NCBI GenBank assembly: GCA_040902885.1
Contig: JBBDWK010000103.1
Coordinates: 7,154-71,153, forward strand
Origin: JBBDWK01 sp040902885
GTDB lineage: Bacteria; Acidobacteriota; Terriglobia; Bryobacterales; Bryobacteraceae
Direction of reading: 5' to 3'
Length of the DNA: 64,000 nucleotides
The notes under the pieces are model-generated. The model did no database searches. It saw only the letters and a program-made list of their open reading frames with translations, and had not been told where the DNA came from. Positions 54,114 through 63,600 of the stretch are shown here, piece by piece. The position numbers and the translations under genes were made by a program. Each line of letters starts with the position of its first letter. Positions within the stretch are counted from its first letter, which is position 1.

Positions 54114-55058
54114 TCAGCTACGAACGCGATCGAGCGCCGCGGCGAGCTTCACCTTCTGATCCGTGGAAAGCTCGGTGAATGGCGGGCGGCAATAGCTCTC
54201 CCGCAGCCCCAGTCGGCTGAGAGCGAATTTCATGGCCGGAATGCCATCGTAGCCGCTGAGCGCCGCAGCGGCGCAGTTGAAGCGCTCCTGTGCGCCCAGG
54301 ACGTCGCCGCCTTTGCGAAACGCTTCGAAGATGGCCGCGGTCTCGCGCAGAAAAACACTGCCGTTTCCGGTGATCGCGCCCGCGCTGCCGGCACGCAATC
54401 CAGCCGCGATATTGCGTGTCACCCCGGTCATGATCTTCAGTTTGGGAAAGTCGTGAATGAGTGCGAGCAAAACCTCTTCCTTGCTGAAGGAATCCTTGAT
54501 GCCGGCGAGCCCCGGCTGATCGGAGAGCCGCCGCAACAGCTCGGGTGCGATGGCAACGCCGCTGAGTTGCGGAATGTTATAGAGCAGGACGGGAATGCGA
54601 GCGGCTTCCAGCACCGGACGGTAGAACGCGGCCAGACCGTCCACCGACGGGTTTTTGAAATAGAACGGCGGAAGCGCCAGCACGGACTCCGCGCCCGAGG
54701 ATGTGGCGTGTTGCAACAACTCCAGCACATCGGGCAGATTCGGAGCGCCGATCTGGCACATCGCCGGCAAGGCGCCCTTGTGGCGCAGGAAGCTTTCCAG
54801 GATTTGTCTCCGCTCTCTGCAGGAGAACGACGAGAATTCGCCCGTGGTGCCCAGTACGAGGACACCCTCGGCGCCGCCTTCCCGGAGATACGTCAGGTAG
54901 TCCTTGTTCGCGGCATCGTCGAAACGGCCGCGCCGGTCGACCATGGTTAGAGCCGCGACGAAGAACCGCGGCCGGTCTGGAAGAATCGCTTTGCCTGTGG
55001 CTGCGGAAAGCGCGGGCAGCCAAGCGGCTCCAAGGAACGCTCGCCGGGTGGCAGGCAT
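54114..55058 (-). CDS. Tat-exported dihydrodipicolinate synthase-family protein
   Basis: A 314-residue DapA/NAL-family TIM-barrel aldolase. A twin-arginine signal (TRRAFLGAAWLPALSAATG) opens it, placing it in the periplasm. Family motifs are LGTTGEFSSFSCRERRQIL, VLLYNIPQLSGVAIAP and the Schiff-base lysine in GLAGIKDSFSKEE. The enzyme probably splits or joins pyruvate and an aldehyde or keto-acid; substrate unknown. GGAG lies eight bases before ATG 55058. Together with the other exported sugar enzymes it suggests periplasmic acid metabolism, which is inference. Confidence 0.85.
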   Translation of the reverse strand: MPATRRAFLGAAWLPALSAATGKAILPDRPRFFVAALTMVDRRGRFDDAANKDYLTYLREGGAEGVLVLGTTGEFSSFSCRERRQILESFLRHKGALPAMCQIGAPNLPDVLELLQHATSSGAESVLALPPFYFKNPSVDGLAAFYRPVLEAARIPVLLYNIPQLSGVAIAPELLRRLSDQPGLAGIKDSFSKEEVLLALIHDFPKLKIMTGVTRNIAAGLRAGSAGAITGNGSVFLRETAAIFEAFRKGGDVLGAQERFNCAAAALSGYDGIPAMKFALSRLGLRESYCRPPFTELSTDQKVKLAAALDRVRS

Positions 55059-55074
55059 GAATTTCTCCTCGAGA

Positions 55075-55491
55075 TCAGGCCGGGGCCGTCGTGGGCTCCT
55101 GAACCCACTTGGGGGCTTCCAATACTTCCCGGACCTTCTCCGCCAGCCCCTCTATTGTGAAGGGCTTGGGAATTAGAGCGAAGCCTTTCTCGATCACGTA
55201 CCGCCGCACGACCTGCGTGTCGTCGTAGCCGGACATGAAAAGGACCTTCAGCCCGGGCTGCAATTCGGCAAGCTTTTCCGCAAGCATAGGACCGCTGATC
55301 CCCGGCGTTACAACGTCGGTCAGCAATAGATCGATGGGCGCTTTCCTCTGTTTGTAAAAGATGAGAGCACTTTCCCCGCTATTCGCCGTGAGGACGTGAT
55401 ATCCCTGGCGGGACAGCATTGCGCTGACAAGCTTACGAACCTCAGCCTGATCGTCCACCACGAGGATGGTTGTTGTGAGTTTCTCTGCCAT
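55075..55491 (-). CDS. Single-domain response regulator
   Basis: A 138-residue receiver protein with no output domain. ILVVDDQAEVRKLV supplies the acidic pair, LLLTDVVTPGISG the phospho-Asp near residue 55, MSGYDD the switch Thr/Ser region, and LIPKPF the conserved Lys near 106. ATG 55491 (AEKLTTTILVV) is chosen; the frame extends to 55551 without domain support. Such stand-alone receivers often accept phosphate from hybrid kinases; the one at 48809-50713 is a candidate donor. Confidence 0.88.
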   Translation of the reverse strand: MAEKLTTTILVVDDQAEVRKLVSAMLSRQGYHVLTANSGESALIFYKQRKAPIDLLLTDVVTPGISGPMLAEKLAELQPGLKVLFMSGYDDTQVVRRYVIEKGFALIPKPFTIEGLAEKVREVLEAPKWVQEPTTAPA

Positions 55492-55587
55492 TTGCCTGAA
55501 TTCTAACATTCGTTGAAAGACAGGCAAGATTGCGTGTGTGCGAAAACTCACGTGTGCCGGCGGCAGACGAAACCGCTTGCGCCGCTG

Positions 55588-57063
55588 CTAATTGAATTGC
55601 CTGCGGCGGGGCGAATCGCCTGCCGGAGGGGTTTCGCGCTTCTTCTCTTCGGCCATGTAGCCGCGCTCTTCCGAGCGGGCGATGCGGCGGTGTGCGTAGA
55701 GGCCATCGAGTATGAACTCGGCAGCCGACGCGCGCACGGCGTCCGGCTCGTTGGCGGAAATTCCGAGGCCGCGCGTCTTCTCCATCAGCCCCTGGATTCC
55801 GGCGAGCTGCTGCACCATGCCGCCAGAATCGACGCTTTCATCCAGTTTTAGCGTCCCGCCCAGATCGAACCACTGCACCACTTGGCCCACGTTGGAACCG
55901 TCGAAGTACTTGTTGTAGACCTTTCCGACCGCCATGCGGATGAGCTCGCGCGATACGGCGTCGCCGCCCTTCAGCTCGCCTTCATATTCCAGCTCCAGCT
56001 TGCCGGTGATGGATGGCAGCGCCGCGTAGATGTCCAGAACGCGCGGAACGGCCAGCGTCTCCTTGTTGCGCAGCGCTCGGCGCTCGGCGTTCGAGATCAC
56101 GTTCTCCAGAACGGAGATCGGCAGACGCTGCGATACTCCCGACCGCTTGTCGACGCGCTTGTCCTCGCGCGCCAGGAACGCCAACTGCTCAATGATCTCC
56201 CGCACGTATTCGGGGACGCGCGATTGTATCGGCGACTCCCGCTTGGTCCACGCTTCCTGAGTGGTGATCGCAAGCCCCTGGTCCACGGTGACGGGATAGT
56301 GCGTGCGAATCTCGCTGCCGATGCGGTCTTTCAGCGGAGTGATGATCTTGCCGCGCGCCGTATAGTCTTCGGGATTCGCGGTGAACGCCAGCATCAGATC
56401 CAGAGGCAGGCGTACCGGATAGCCTTTAATCTGGACGTCTCCCTCCTGCATGATGTTGAACAGGCCGACCTGGATCTTGCCCGCGAGATCGGGCAGCTCG
56501 TTGATGGCGAAGATGCCGCGGTTGGAGCGCGGAAGCAGCCCGTAATGCACGGTCAGCTCGTCGGAGAGTTCGCGCCCGGCCCGCGCGGCCTTGATCGGAT
56601 CGATGTCTCCAATCATGTCCGCAATGGTCACGTCCGGCGTGGCCAGCTTCTCCACGTACCTCTGGTCCGGATGCAGGTACGAGATGGGCGTGTCGTCCCC
56701 CGCCTCCTCCACAAGGTTCCGGCAGCGGCGGCAGATGGGACGGTAGGGATTGTCGTGGATCTCGCAGCCGGCGATGCAGGGAAGCACATCGTCCAGCAGG
56801 TCCGTCATCATGCGGATCAGGCGCGTCTTGGCCTGGCCGCGCAGTCCGAGAAGAATGAAGTTGTGACGGGAAAGAACCGCGTTCACGATTTGGGGAATTA
56901 CGCTGTCTTCATAACCGACAATTCCCCGGAAAATAGGATCGTTCCGCTGGAGTTTGCACATGAGGTTGTCGCGGAGCTCGTCCTTCACCCCCCTCGCACT
57001 CACTCGCTGTTCGGAAAAATCGCTGAGACGTAAAGCGCCTAACGTTGCAGGAGTATCCTTCAT
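55588..57063 (-). CDS. Mg-chelatase-like AAA+ ATPase with altered P-loop and a four-cysteine insert
   Basis: A 491-residue MoxR/Mg-chelatase-like AAA+ protein. The nucleotide loop reads GLRGQAKT (73-80), with Ala where the second Gly of GxxGxGKT is usual. Shortly after, Cys96, Cys100, Cys111 and Cys114 form a CxxxC and CxxC pair (CIAGC, CRRCR) that may bind zinc. GIFAINELPDLAGKIQVGLF is the Walker B/helix region, and FTANPEDYTARGKIITPLKDRIG the sensor 1/arginine region. Relatives usually work with a VWA-domain protein; none lies next to it. It is followed by the response regulator. Function unknown. Confidence 0.8.
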   Translation of the reverse strand: MKDTPATLGALRLSDFSEQRVSARGVKDELRDNLMCKLQRNDPIFRGIVGYEDSVIPQIVNAVLSRHNFILLGLRGQAKTRLIRMMTDLLDDVLPCIAGCEIHDNPYRPICRRCRNLVEEAGDDTPISYLHPDQRYVEKLATPDVTIADMIGDIDPIKAARAGRELSDELTVHYGLLPRSNRGIFAINELPDLAGKIQVGLFNIMQEGDVQIKGYPVRLPLDLMLAFTANPEDYTARGKIITPLKDRIGSEIRTHYPVTVDQGLAITTQEAWTKRESPIQSRVPEYVREIIEQLAFLAREDKRVDKRSGVSQRLPISVLENVISNAERRALRNKETLAVPRVLDIYAALPSITGKLELEYEGELKGGDAVSRELIRMAVGKVYNKYFDGSNVGQVVQWFDLGGTLKLDESVDSGGMVQQLAGIQGLMEKTRGLGISANEPDAVRASAAEFILDGLYAHRRIARSEERGYMAEEKKRETPPAGDSPRRRQFN

Positions 57064-57142
57064 CGACCCTACCTAGCCCGATTTTAGCAAGAATAGCCAA
57101 GCCGCCCGTGGCTTGGCGCGGCGGGGCTGTGTCGGTAAGGAC

Positions 57143-57742
57143 CTATTCGGGGTTGAATTCGAATGTGCCGAACGCGGTACGCACCACCAGGCGGCCCGGA
57201 CCCAGCGGTTTCCCCTCGGTCCGGAAGAAGACCGCGCCGTCCGTGGTCTGGCCCGGCACGAGCTTGGTTTCCACCAGGGCAATCGCCGAAGCCGCCGCGG
57301 CTGCTTTCAGGCGCGTCGACGACACTTCGGCGAGGGCGGCCTGACGCCGCTGTTCGTAGCCGTTGGTGGATCGGATGCGCGAGAGCCCGTAGAGGGCCAA
57401 TTCGTATGTCGAAACGAGTTTGATAACGTCCGTACGGCTGCCTCTGTCGATGAGCGAACCCACCACGAGTCGAGCCGGGGTGGCGTCGATGGCGAAGCTA
57501 TCGGTCCGTGAAAATTGAAACTGTTCGGGGCGTATCACGCAAGGCGTGGAGGAGCCGTTGGAAATGGCTACCTGCAACATACTGTATTCGCGGACACTGG
57601 CGGGCATGTGGGCGAACATGACGGTGACGCCGCTCCGGGTCAGGGTCTGATACTTCAGCCCCGCCGATTCAAACTCGATGACCTGGGCGAAGGCAGCGCT
57701 GCAAAGCCCCATCCAGGCACACATCAGGCTGCGTGCCCACAT
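57143..57742 (-). CDS. Small secreted hypothetical protein
   Basis: A 199-residue protein with a signal peptide (SLMCAWMGLCSAAFAQ) and no recognised domain. The body is mixed beta (IEFESAGLKYQTLTRSGVTVMF, SMLQVAISNGSS) with an alanine-rich helix in the second half (LKAAAAASAIALVETK) and a C-terminal strand pair (GRLVVRTAFGTFEFNPE). It could be an envelope protein. It diverges from pckA, with only 25 bases between the two starts, so the promoters must overlap the coding sequence. Confidence 0.6.
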   Translation of the reverse strand: MWARSLMCAWMGLCSAAFAQVIEFESAGLKYQTLTRSGVTVMFAHMPASVREYSMLQVAISNGSSTPCVIRPEQFQFSRTDSFAIDATPARLVVGSLIDRGSRTDVIKLVSTYELALYGLSRIRSTNGYEQRRQAALAEVSSTRLKAAAAASAIALVETKLVPGQTTDGAVFFRTEGKPLGPGRLVVRTAFGTFEFNPE

Positions 57743-57767
57743 GGTTCCATATTACGATAGAACCCAT

Positions 57768-59447
57768 ATGCCGACTCACGCGAGCAACCAAGGCCAGTCC
57801 GCGTTCAGCGCGGGACACGGTGTGTCGAGTGGGCAGAAACTTCCGGAGCAAAATCAGGGCGTGCGGCCGAGCCGCTACGGCTTGCACGAGCATGGCATCC
57901 GCAACATCGGAATCGCCTACTGGAATCTGGGGACCGCGCAACTCCTGGAGCACGCCATCGGACACCGCGAGGGCATGCTCGCGAACAACGGGTCGTTCGT
58001 GGTCCGGACGGGGCAGTTCACCGGCCGCTCGCCGAAAGACAAGTTCATCGTGCGGAACGAAACCACCGAGGGTTCGGTGAACTGGGGACCGGTCAACCAG
58101 CCCATGAGCGAGGAAAACTTCCGCCGCCTGCACTCGAAAGTGACGGCCTATCTCGAGGGCCGCGAGTTGTTCGTGCAGGACTGCTACGCGGGCGCCGATC
58201 CCGAGCACACCCTTCCTGTCCGCGTCATCGCCGAGAAGGCCTGGCATTCTTTGTTTGGACGCCAGCTCCTCATCCGGCCCGATCCGCTGCGCACCGAGGA
58301 TCACGTCCCAGGGTTCACGCTGATCTTCGCGCCGGGCTTTCAGGCCGACCCGCGCGAGGACGGGACTAATTCGCAAACCTGCATTGCGGTCGATTTCAAA
58401 GAGAAGACGGTTCTCATCGCGGGAACGAGCTATGCGGGGGAGTTGAAGAAATCCGTCTTCACCATCTTGAACTATCTGCTGCCGGCCAGCGCGGTGATGC
58501 CCATGCATTGCTCGGCGAACATGGACGCCGATGGCAGCGTCGCCCTATTCTTCGGCCTCTCCGGAACCGGCAAGACGACGCTTTCCGCCGATCCAGGCCG
58601 CCGCCTGATCGGCGACGACGAGCACGGCTGGAGCGACCGCGGCATCTTCAATTTCGAAGGCGGCTGCTATGCCAAGTGCATCCGGCTCTCTCAGGAGAAC
58701 GAGCCTCAGATCTGGAACGCGATCCGCTTCGGAACGGTGCTGGAGAACGTGGCCATTGACGCCGACAGCCGCCTGCTCGACTTCGACTCCGACGAGATCA
58801 CGGAGAACACCCGCGCCGCCTACCCGCTCGATTTCATCGACGGCGCGGCCATTCCCAGCGTGGGCGGCCATCCCAGTCACGTGCTCTTCCTTACGGCGGA
58901 TGCGTTCGGCGTGCTGCCGCCCATCTCCCGGCTTACGCCCGAACAGGCCATGTACCACTTTTTAAGCGGCTACACCGCCAAGGTTGCAGGCACGGAGCGC
59001 GGGCTGGGCAAGGAGCCGCAGGCCACATTCAGCGCCTGCTTTGGAGCGCCGTTCCTGCCGCGGCACCCGGCGGTGTACGCGGCAATGCTTGGCGAAAAGT
59101 TGCGGCGCCACGGAGCGGTCTGCTGGCTGGTGAACACCGGCTGGGTGGGCGGTCCTTACGGAGTGGGCCGGAGGATGAAGTTGTCCTACACGCGGGCCAT
59201 GCTGAATGCGGCGCTGAGCGGACAGCTCAACGACGCCGCGATGGAGCCGCATCCCGTATTTCGCGTTCTGGTCCCGAAGAAATGTCCAGGGGTTCCGGAC
59301 GAGATTCTGGATTCGCGCGGGATGTGGGCGGATAAGGCGGCCTACGACCGCGCGGCGCTGGATCTGGGTGCGCGGTTCAACCGTAACTTCAAGCAGTTCG
59401 AGTCCGTGGCGAGTGAGGTTGCCGATGCCGCTCCGGTGGTTGGTTAA
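57768..59447 (+). CDS. pckA: Phosphoenolpyruvate carboxykinase (ATP)
   Basis: Converts oxaloacetate and ATP to phosphoenolpyruvate, CO2 and ADP in gluconeogenesis. The 559 residues contain GQFTGRSPKDKFIVRN, the kinase-1a P-loop FFGLSGTGKTTLSADP near 262, the metal motif LIGDDEHGWSD and the CO2/adenine region GPYGVGRRMKLSYTRAML. ATG 57768 gives an N-terminal extension of about 25 residues before the conserved YGLHEHGIRNIG. The last 23 bases overlap the start of the M19-like gene in another frame. Confidence 0.95.
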   Translation: MPTHASNQGQSAFSAGHGVSSGQKLPEQNQGVRPSRYGLHEHGIRNIGIAYWNLGTAQLLEHAIGHREGMLANNGSFVVRTGQFTGRSPKDKFIVRNETTEGSVNWGPVNQPMSEENFRRLHSKVTAYLEGRELFVQDCYAGADPEHTLPVRVIAEKAWHSLFGRQLLIRPDPLRTEDHVPGFTLIFAPGFQADPREDGTNSQTCIAVDFKEKTVLIAGTSYAGELKKSVFTILNYLLPASAVMPMHCSANMDADGSVALFFGLSGTGKTTLSADPGRRLIGDDEHGWSDRGIFNFEGGCYAKCIRLSQENEPQIWNAIRFGTVLENVAIDADSRLLDFDSDEITENTRAAYPLDFIDGAAIPSVGGHPSHVLFLTADAFGVLPPISRLTPEQAMYHFLSGYTAKVAGTERGLGKEPQATFSACFGAPFLPRHPAVYAAMLGEKLRRHGAVCWLVNTGWVGGPYGVGRRMKLSYTRAMLNAALSGQLNDAAMEPHPVFRVLVPKKCPGVPDEILDSRGMWADKAAYDRAALDLGARFNRNFKQFESVASEVADAAPVVG

Positions 59448-60612
59448 GCCGCTCTGCCTGCTCCTGGGCGCCGGAGCCGGGTTCGCGCAGAACGCCAATT
59501 TGCATCGTGACGCGCTGGTGATGGACGGCCACGTTCACATGATCAACCGCCAGCTTTATCTTGGCGGCGATATCGGCGACGCTCACGCCGACGGCCATGT
59601 GGATCTCCCGCGCCTGCGCGAAGGCGGCGTGGACGCGATGCTGCTCAGCCTCTTCTCATCGGAAGAGTATTATCCGCGCCGGTTCGAGGTGAAGCACACG
59701 CTGCGCCTCGTGGATCTTGCCTTGCGCCAGATCGAAAAGAACCGCGATATGATCGAAATCGCGTTGCGCGCTTCGGACATCGAGCGCATTACGCGCGCCG
59801 GCAAGATCGCGGCGGTGCTCGATCTGGAAGGCGGCTTCGACCTGGACGGCGACCTGGGGGTGCTGCGCTCGCTCTACCGTCTGGGCCTGCGCTCGGCCAT
59901 GCTGCCCGCGCACAACTTCACCAACAACTTCGCCGATTCCTGTTGCGCGCCGGCGAAGTGGAAGGGCATTAACGACCGGGGCCGCGCGGTGATTCAGGAG
60001 ATGAACCGCCTCGGCATGGTGATCAACGTCGCGCACGGTTCAAACGAAACAATCCTCCAGGCGGTGGCGGCAAGCAAGGACCCCGTGCTGTGGTCGCATG
60101 GCGGCTCGCGGCATTTCGTCGATACCAGCCGCAGCATCTCGGATGAGGCCGCGAAGGCCGTCGCAAAGCGCGGCGGCGTGATCGGCCTGCATTTCGGCAA
60201 CAGCTTTCACAACCGGCCTTACTATGAGTGGCGGCAGAAGGGCCAACCTTTCGGCGACATCTCGGGAATGCTGAAGCACGCCGCCGCGCACGACACGATT
60301 GCCGCCATCGACGCGGAATCCCGCGGGAAGTATCCCGGGGTCCCCAAGCGGCCCATGCCGGAAAATCTGCGCATGGAGATCGGCCAATTGGTGGAAGTGA
60401 TCGACCATTGGGTTCGGCTGGCTGGAGAAGATCACGTGGCGCTGGGATCGGACTTCGACGGCGGCCCCGACCTGCCGCGTGACATGCGCGACGCGCGCGA
60501 TTATCCGAAGCTGACGGTCGCCATGCAGCGGAAGGGCTACTCGGAAGAGCGCATTCGAAAGATTCTGGGGCTGAATCTGCTGCGCTTGTTCCGCGAGGTG
60601 ACAGAGAAGTAG
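59425..60612 (+). CDS. Exported M19 (membrane dipeptidase)-family protein with altered metal motif
   Basis: A 395-residue amidohydrolase-fold protein with a signal peptide (WLVKPLCLLLGAGAGFAQ). The first metal motif, HxD in the family, is HxH here (His36, His38 in VMDGHVHM). Other ligands look intact: Glu in AVLDLEGGFDL, His in VINVAHGSN, the second His in VLWSHGGSRHF and Asp in ALGSDFDGG. It should hydrolyse a dipeptide or related substrate, but the changed ligand may alter metal use. It starts 23 bases inside pckA, so translation may be coupled. Confidence 0.85.
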   Translation: MPLRWLVKPLCLLLGAGAGFAQNANLHRDALVMDGHVHMINRQLYLGGDIGDAHADGHVDLPRLREGGVDAMLLSLFSSEEYYPRRFEVKHTLRLVDLALRQIEKNRDMIEIALRASDIERITRAGKIAAVLDLEGGFDLDGDLGVLRSLYRLGLRSAMLPAHNFTNNFADSCCAPAKWKGINDRGRAVIQEMNRLGMVINVAHGSNETILQAVAASKDPVLWSHGGSRHFVDTSRSISDEAAKAVAKRGGVIGLHFGNSFHNRPYYEWRQKGQPFGDISGMLKHAAAHDTIAAIDAESRGKYPGVPKRPMPENLRMEIGQLVEVIDHWVRLAGEDHVALGSDFDGGPDLPRDMRDARDYPKLTVAMQRKGYSEERIRKILGLNLLRLFREVTEK

Positions 60613-60631
60613 TCGTACTCGCAATCACTCC

Positions 60632-63600
60632 TTAAAACAGCAGGCGTAGGCCGAACTGGAGCTGCCGGCTAGGTCCGGCGGTGCCGCCGATGGTGCCGAA
60701 CTGGGGCGTGTCGAGCGTTGCGCCGGGGATGCCGAATTGCGGCGTATTGAAAGCATTGAAGGCTTCAGCCCGGAACTCCAGGCGCGAACCCTCATTGATC
60801 GGGAGCCTGAAATTGCGCTGGAGCGAGAAGTCCAGGCTCTTGGTCCCGGGACCGGTCAGATAACCGCGACCGGCATTGCCGAACGTGTACTGAGCGGGGA
60901 ATGCGAAAGCGGAAGTATCAAACCACCGATCGATCGTGCCGTCGTCCAGACGGCCGTCGGAGATGCGATTGGGCCAATTGACGCTGCCCGTGTTGGCGTT
61001 GTCAAAGGGAAGATTGAGAGTAAAGGGAAGGCCGCTCGAGAAACTGAGGATGCCCGAGAGCGTCCATCCACCAACGATCGGGTGATCGCGTTTGAACGGC
61101 ACGTCCCAGCCGCCGGAGAAGACGAAGCGCTGGGGGACGTTATGATCCGACGGGCCCCGATTCGCCTTGCGGTTGTTAGGGTCCTGCACGGAGGCAACGC
61201 CGGACGAGTTCACGCAGCCGTCACAGAGGTCGACGTTGGACTGCGTGTCGAGCGATCTGCCATAGGTGTAAGAGGCCAGGAAGGAAAGACCTTTGCTGAA
61301 CCGCCGCTCGAGGCGTGTCGAGAGGCCGTGGTAGCTGGATGTGACCCAGGGCTCGGCGCGGGTAATGGCGGCGCGCGTGATGCCGGTGAGAGGACGGCGG
61401 TTATTCACGCTGCCGGGGCCGGGTGCGGGCTGGTTCCCCTGATAGACGCCCCAGAGTTTGACGCCGCGGTTGCCGACGTAGTTGACCTCCCAGAGCAGAC
61501 CGGCGACCAGTTCCTTCTGAACGGACATGGTCCACTGCTGGATGTAAGGAAGAGTGAACCGGTTGGTCCACGAACGGAGCTGGACCGTGGAGTCCGGATC
61601 GAATCGATAGGTGGACGGGTCGACGGGCGAGGGGCGCGGAGGCAGAGGTGAGGAGAGCGGGATGGTGGAGGCGATGTTGAGCTGATCGGAGGCGACGTTG
61701 AAGCCACCGAAGCCGACGAAGGGTGGATTGTTGGTCGTGCGCTGGGAGACGCCGAGGCCCTCGTCCTGGCCGTAGAAGATGCCGAAACCGCCGCGAAGGA
61801 CGAGGCCGGGGGCGGGAGTGCGCCAGGCGAAGCCGAAGCGGGGAGCAATGTTGTTGTAATCCGTGTACTGGAGGGAGCGCGGGCGGCGGCTGTCGCCGGC
61901 GAGGATGTACTCGCCGAAGTAGGGATCGCCGTAGTCGGTGATGAGGTTGGCAAGGCGATTATCGGTCTCGTGGAACGGGCGTGTGATCTCGTAGCGAACG
62001 CCTAAGTTGAGAGTAAGTGTTGGCGTCACCTGCCAGTCATCCTGGAAATACCAGTAAGTGTTGTGCTCGCGCTCCTGGCTGACGCCCCGGGTGCCGATGG
62101 TAACGGCGTTGGGGAGCCCGAGGAGGAGATCGGCGACGGGTGCGCCCGTACCGGGACGGCCCTGCGGGTTTTGCGTGAAAACACCGGTGAAGCCCCACGA
62201 CCCGCGGCCCTGGAGGGTAGTCGAAGTGACGACGCGGATGAGCTGGTAGTCGAAACCGGCCTTGATGGTGTGCTTGCCGCGGACCGAGCTGATGTTGTCG
62301 GAGATGTTCCAGACGCCGGACGACTTGTCGAGGGGGATATTGCCGAAGTCGGCAGGCTGAGCGCCGAGTCCGGTGAATCCGGTGACATTGAAGGTCGGGA
62401 TAGAGCTGGTGACGTCGGGGTCGAGGCTGCCCGGAACGATCTCATCGCGGGGAACGGTGCCATCCTGAATCACGCCGACCCGGTTCCAGGCGAAGCGGAG
62501 CTCGTTGACCGTGGTGGGGGTGACAACGCGCGTGTAGCCGACCCCCACGCTGCGGGCGGGTTGGTCACGGAGGGTTCCGGTGGTGGCAGGCTCGGGGAGG
62601 GAGCTTTTACGCGTAAACAAGCCGTCATCGAAGGAGAAGCGCCCGAAGAGGGAGTCCTGATCCGTAAGGCGGAGGTCACCGCGAAAGGTAGCGTTATGGA
62701 AGCGCGTGCCGTGGATCGGATTGTTGACGTAGTTGCGCGCGGCGGTATCGAACTGGGGAGCGGGGTAGTAGTCGGCGAGGGTTTTTCCGATGCGATCGAA
62801 GCGAGAGGCCGGGACGATGTTATTGGGGAAGAGATCGCGGACGGAGCCGGAACCGGCGGGGTTGGCGTGGGTGGTGGCCGGATCGTAGATCCGGGTTGAG
62901 CCGAAGATGCCGTTCTTCTGGTCCTCCGAGGGAACGCTCGAGACGATGTTATCTCCCTCGGAGGTGTGGGTCCGCTGGTAGGATGCCATAAACCAGGCAC
63001 GGTTCTGCTTGATGGGGCCGCCGAGCGACCCACCGTACTGGTGCTGGACGTAAAGGGGCTTTGACCGGTCGGCGGGGGTGAAGAAGTCGCGGGCGTCTAA
63101 GGCTGAGTTGCGCGCGAACTCGAAGACGGAGCCGTGGAACTCGTTGGTTCCCGAGCGGGTGACGACGTTCACCACCGCGCCTGCCGAGGCTCCATACTCG
63201 GCCGAAAAGTTGGAGGTTTGGACCTTGAACTCGGAAATGGCTTCGAGGGAAGGGCGCATGGCGTCGCGGGCGCGATTGTCGAGGCCGCGGAGATAATTCT
63301 GGTTACGCGCGCCATCGAGGAGGAAGGCGTTCTGGAGACCACGGTTGCCATAGGCGGAGAAGCTCCGGTCGCGGGAGCGGGTAATGGGGACGGCGCCCGC
63401 CGTGAGGTTGCCGAGCTGCAGGTAGTTGCGGCCGTTGAGCGGGAGCTGCTGCATGACCCGGTCGTCAACCACCTGGCCGATCGAGTGGGTCCGCTCTTCG
63501 AGGAGTGCCGCCTGGGCGGTAACGCTGATCGATTCGGTGACACCGCCCGGCTCGAGCGAAAGGCGGAGCGAAAGAGCGTCGTCGACGCGCAGGTTGATGC

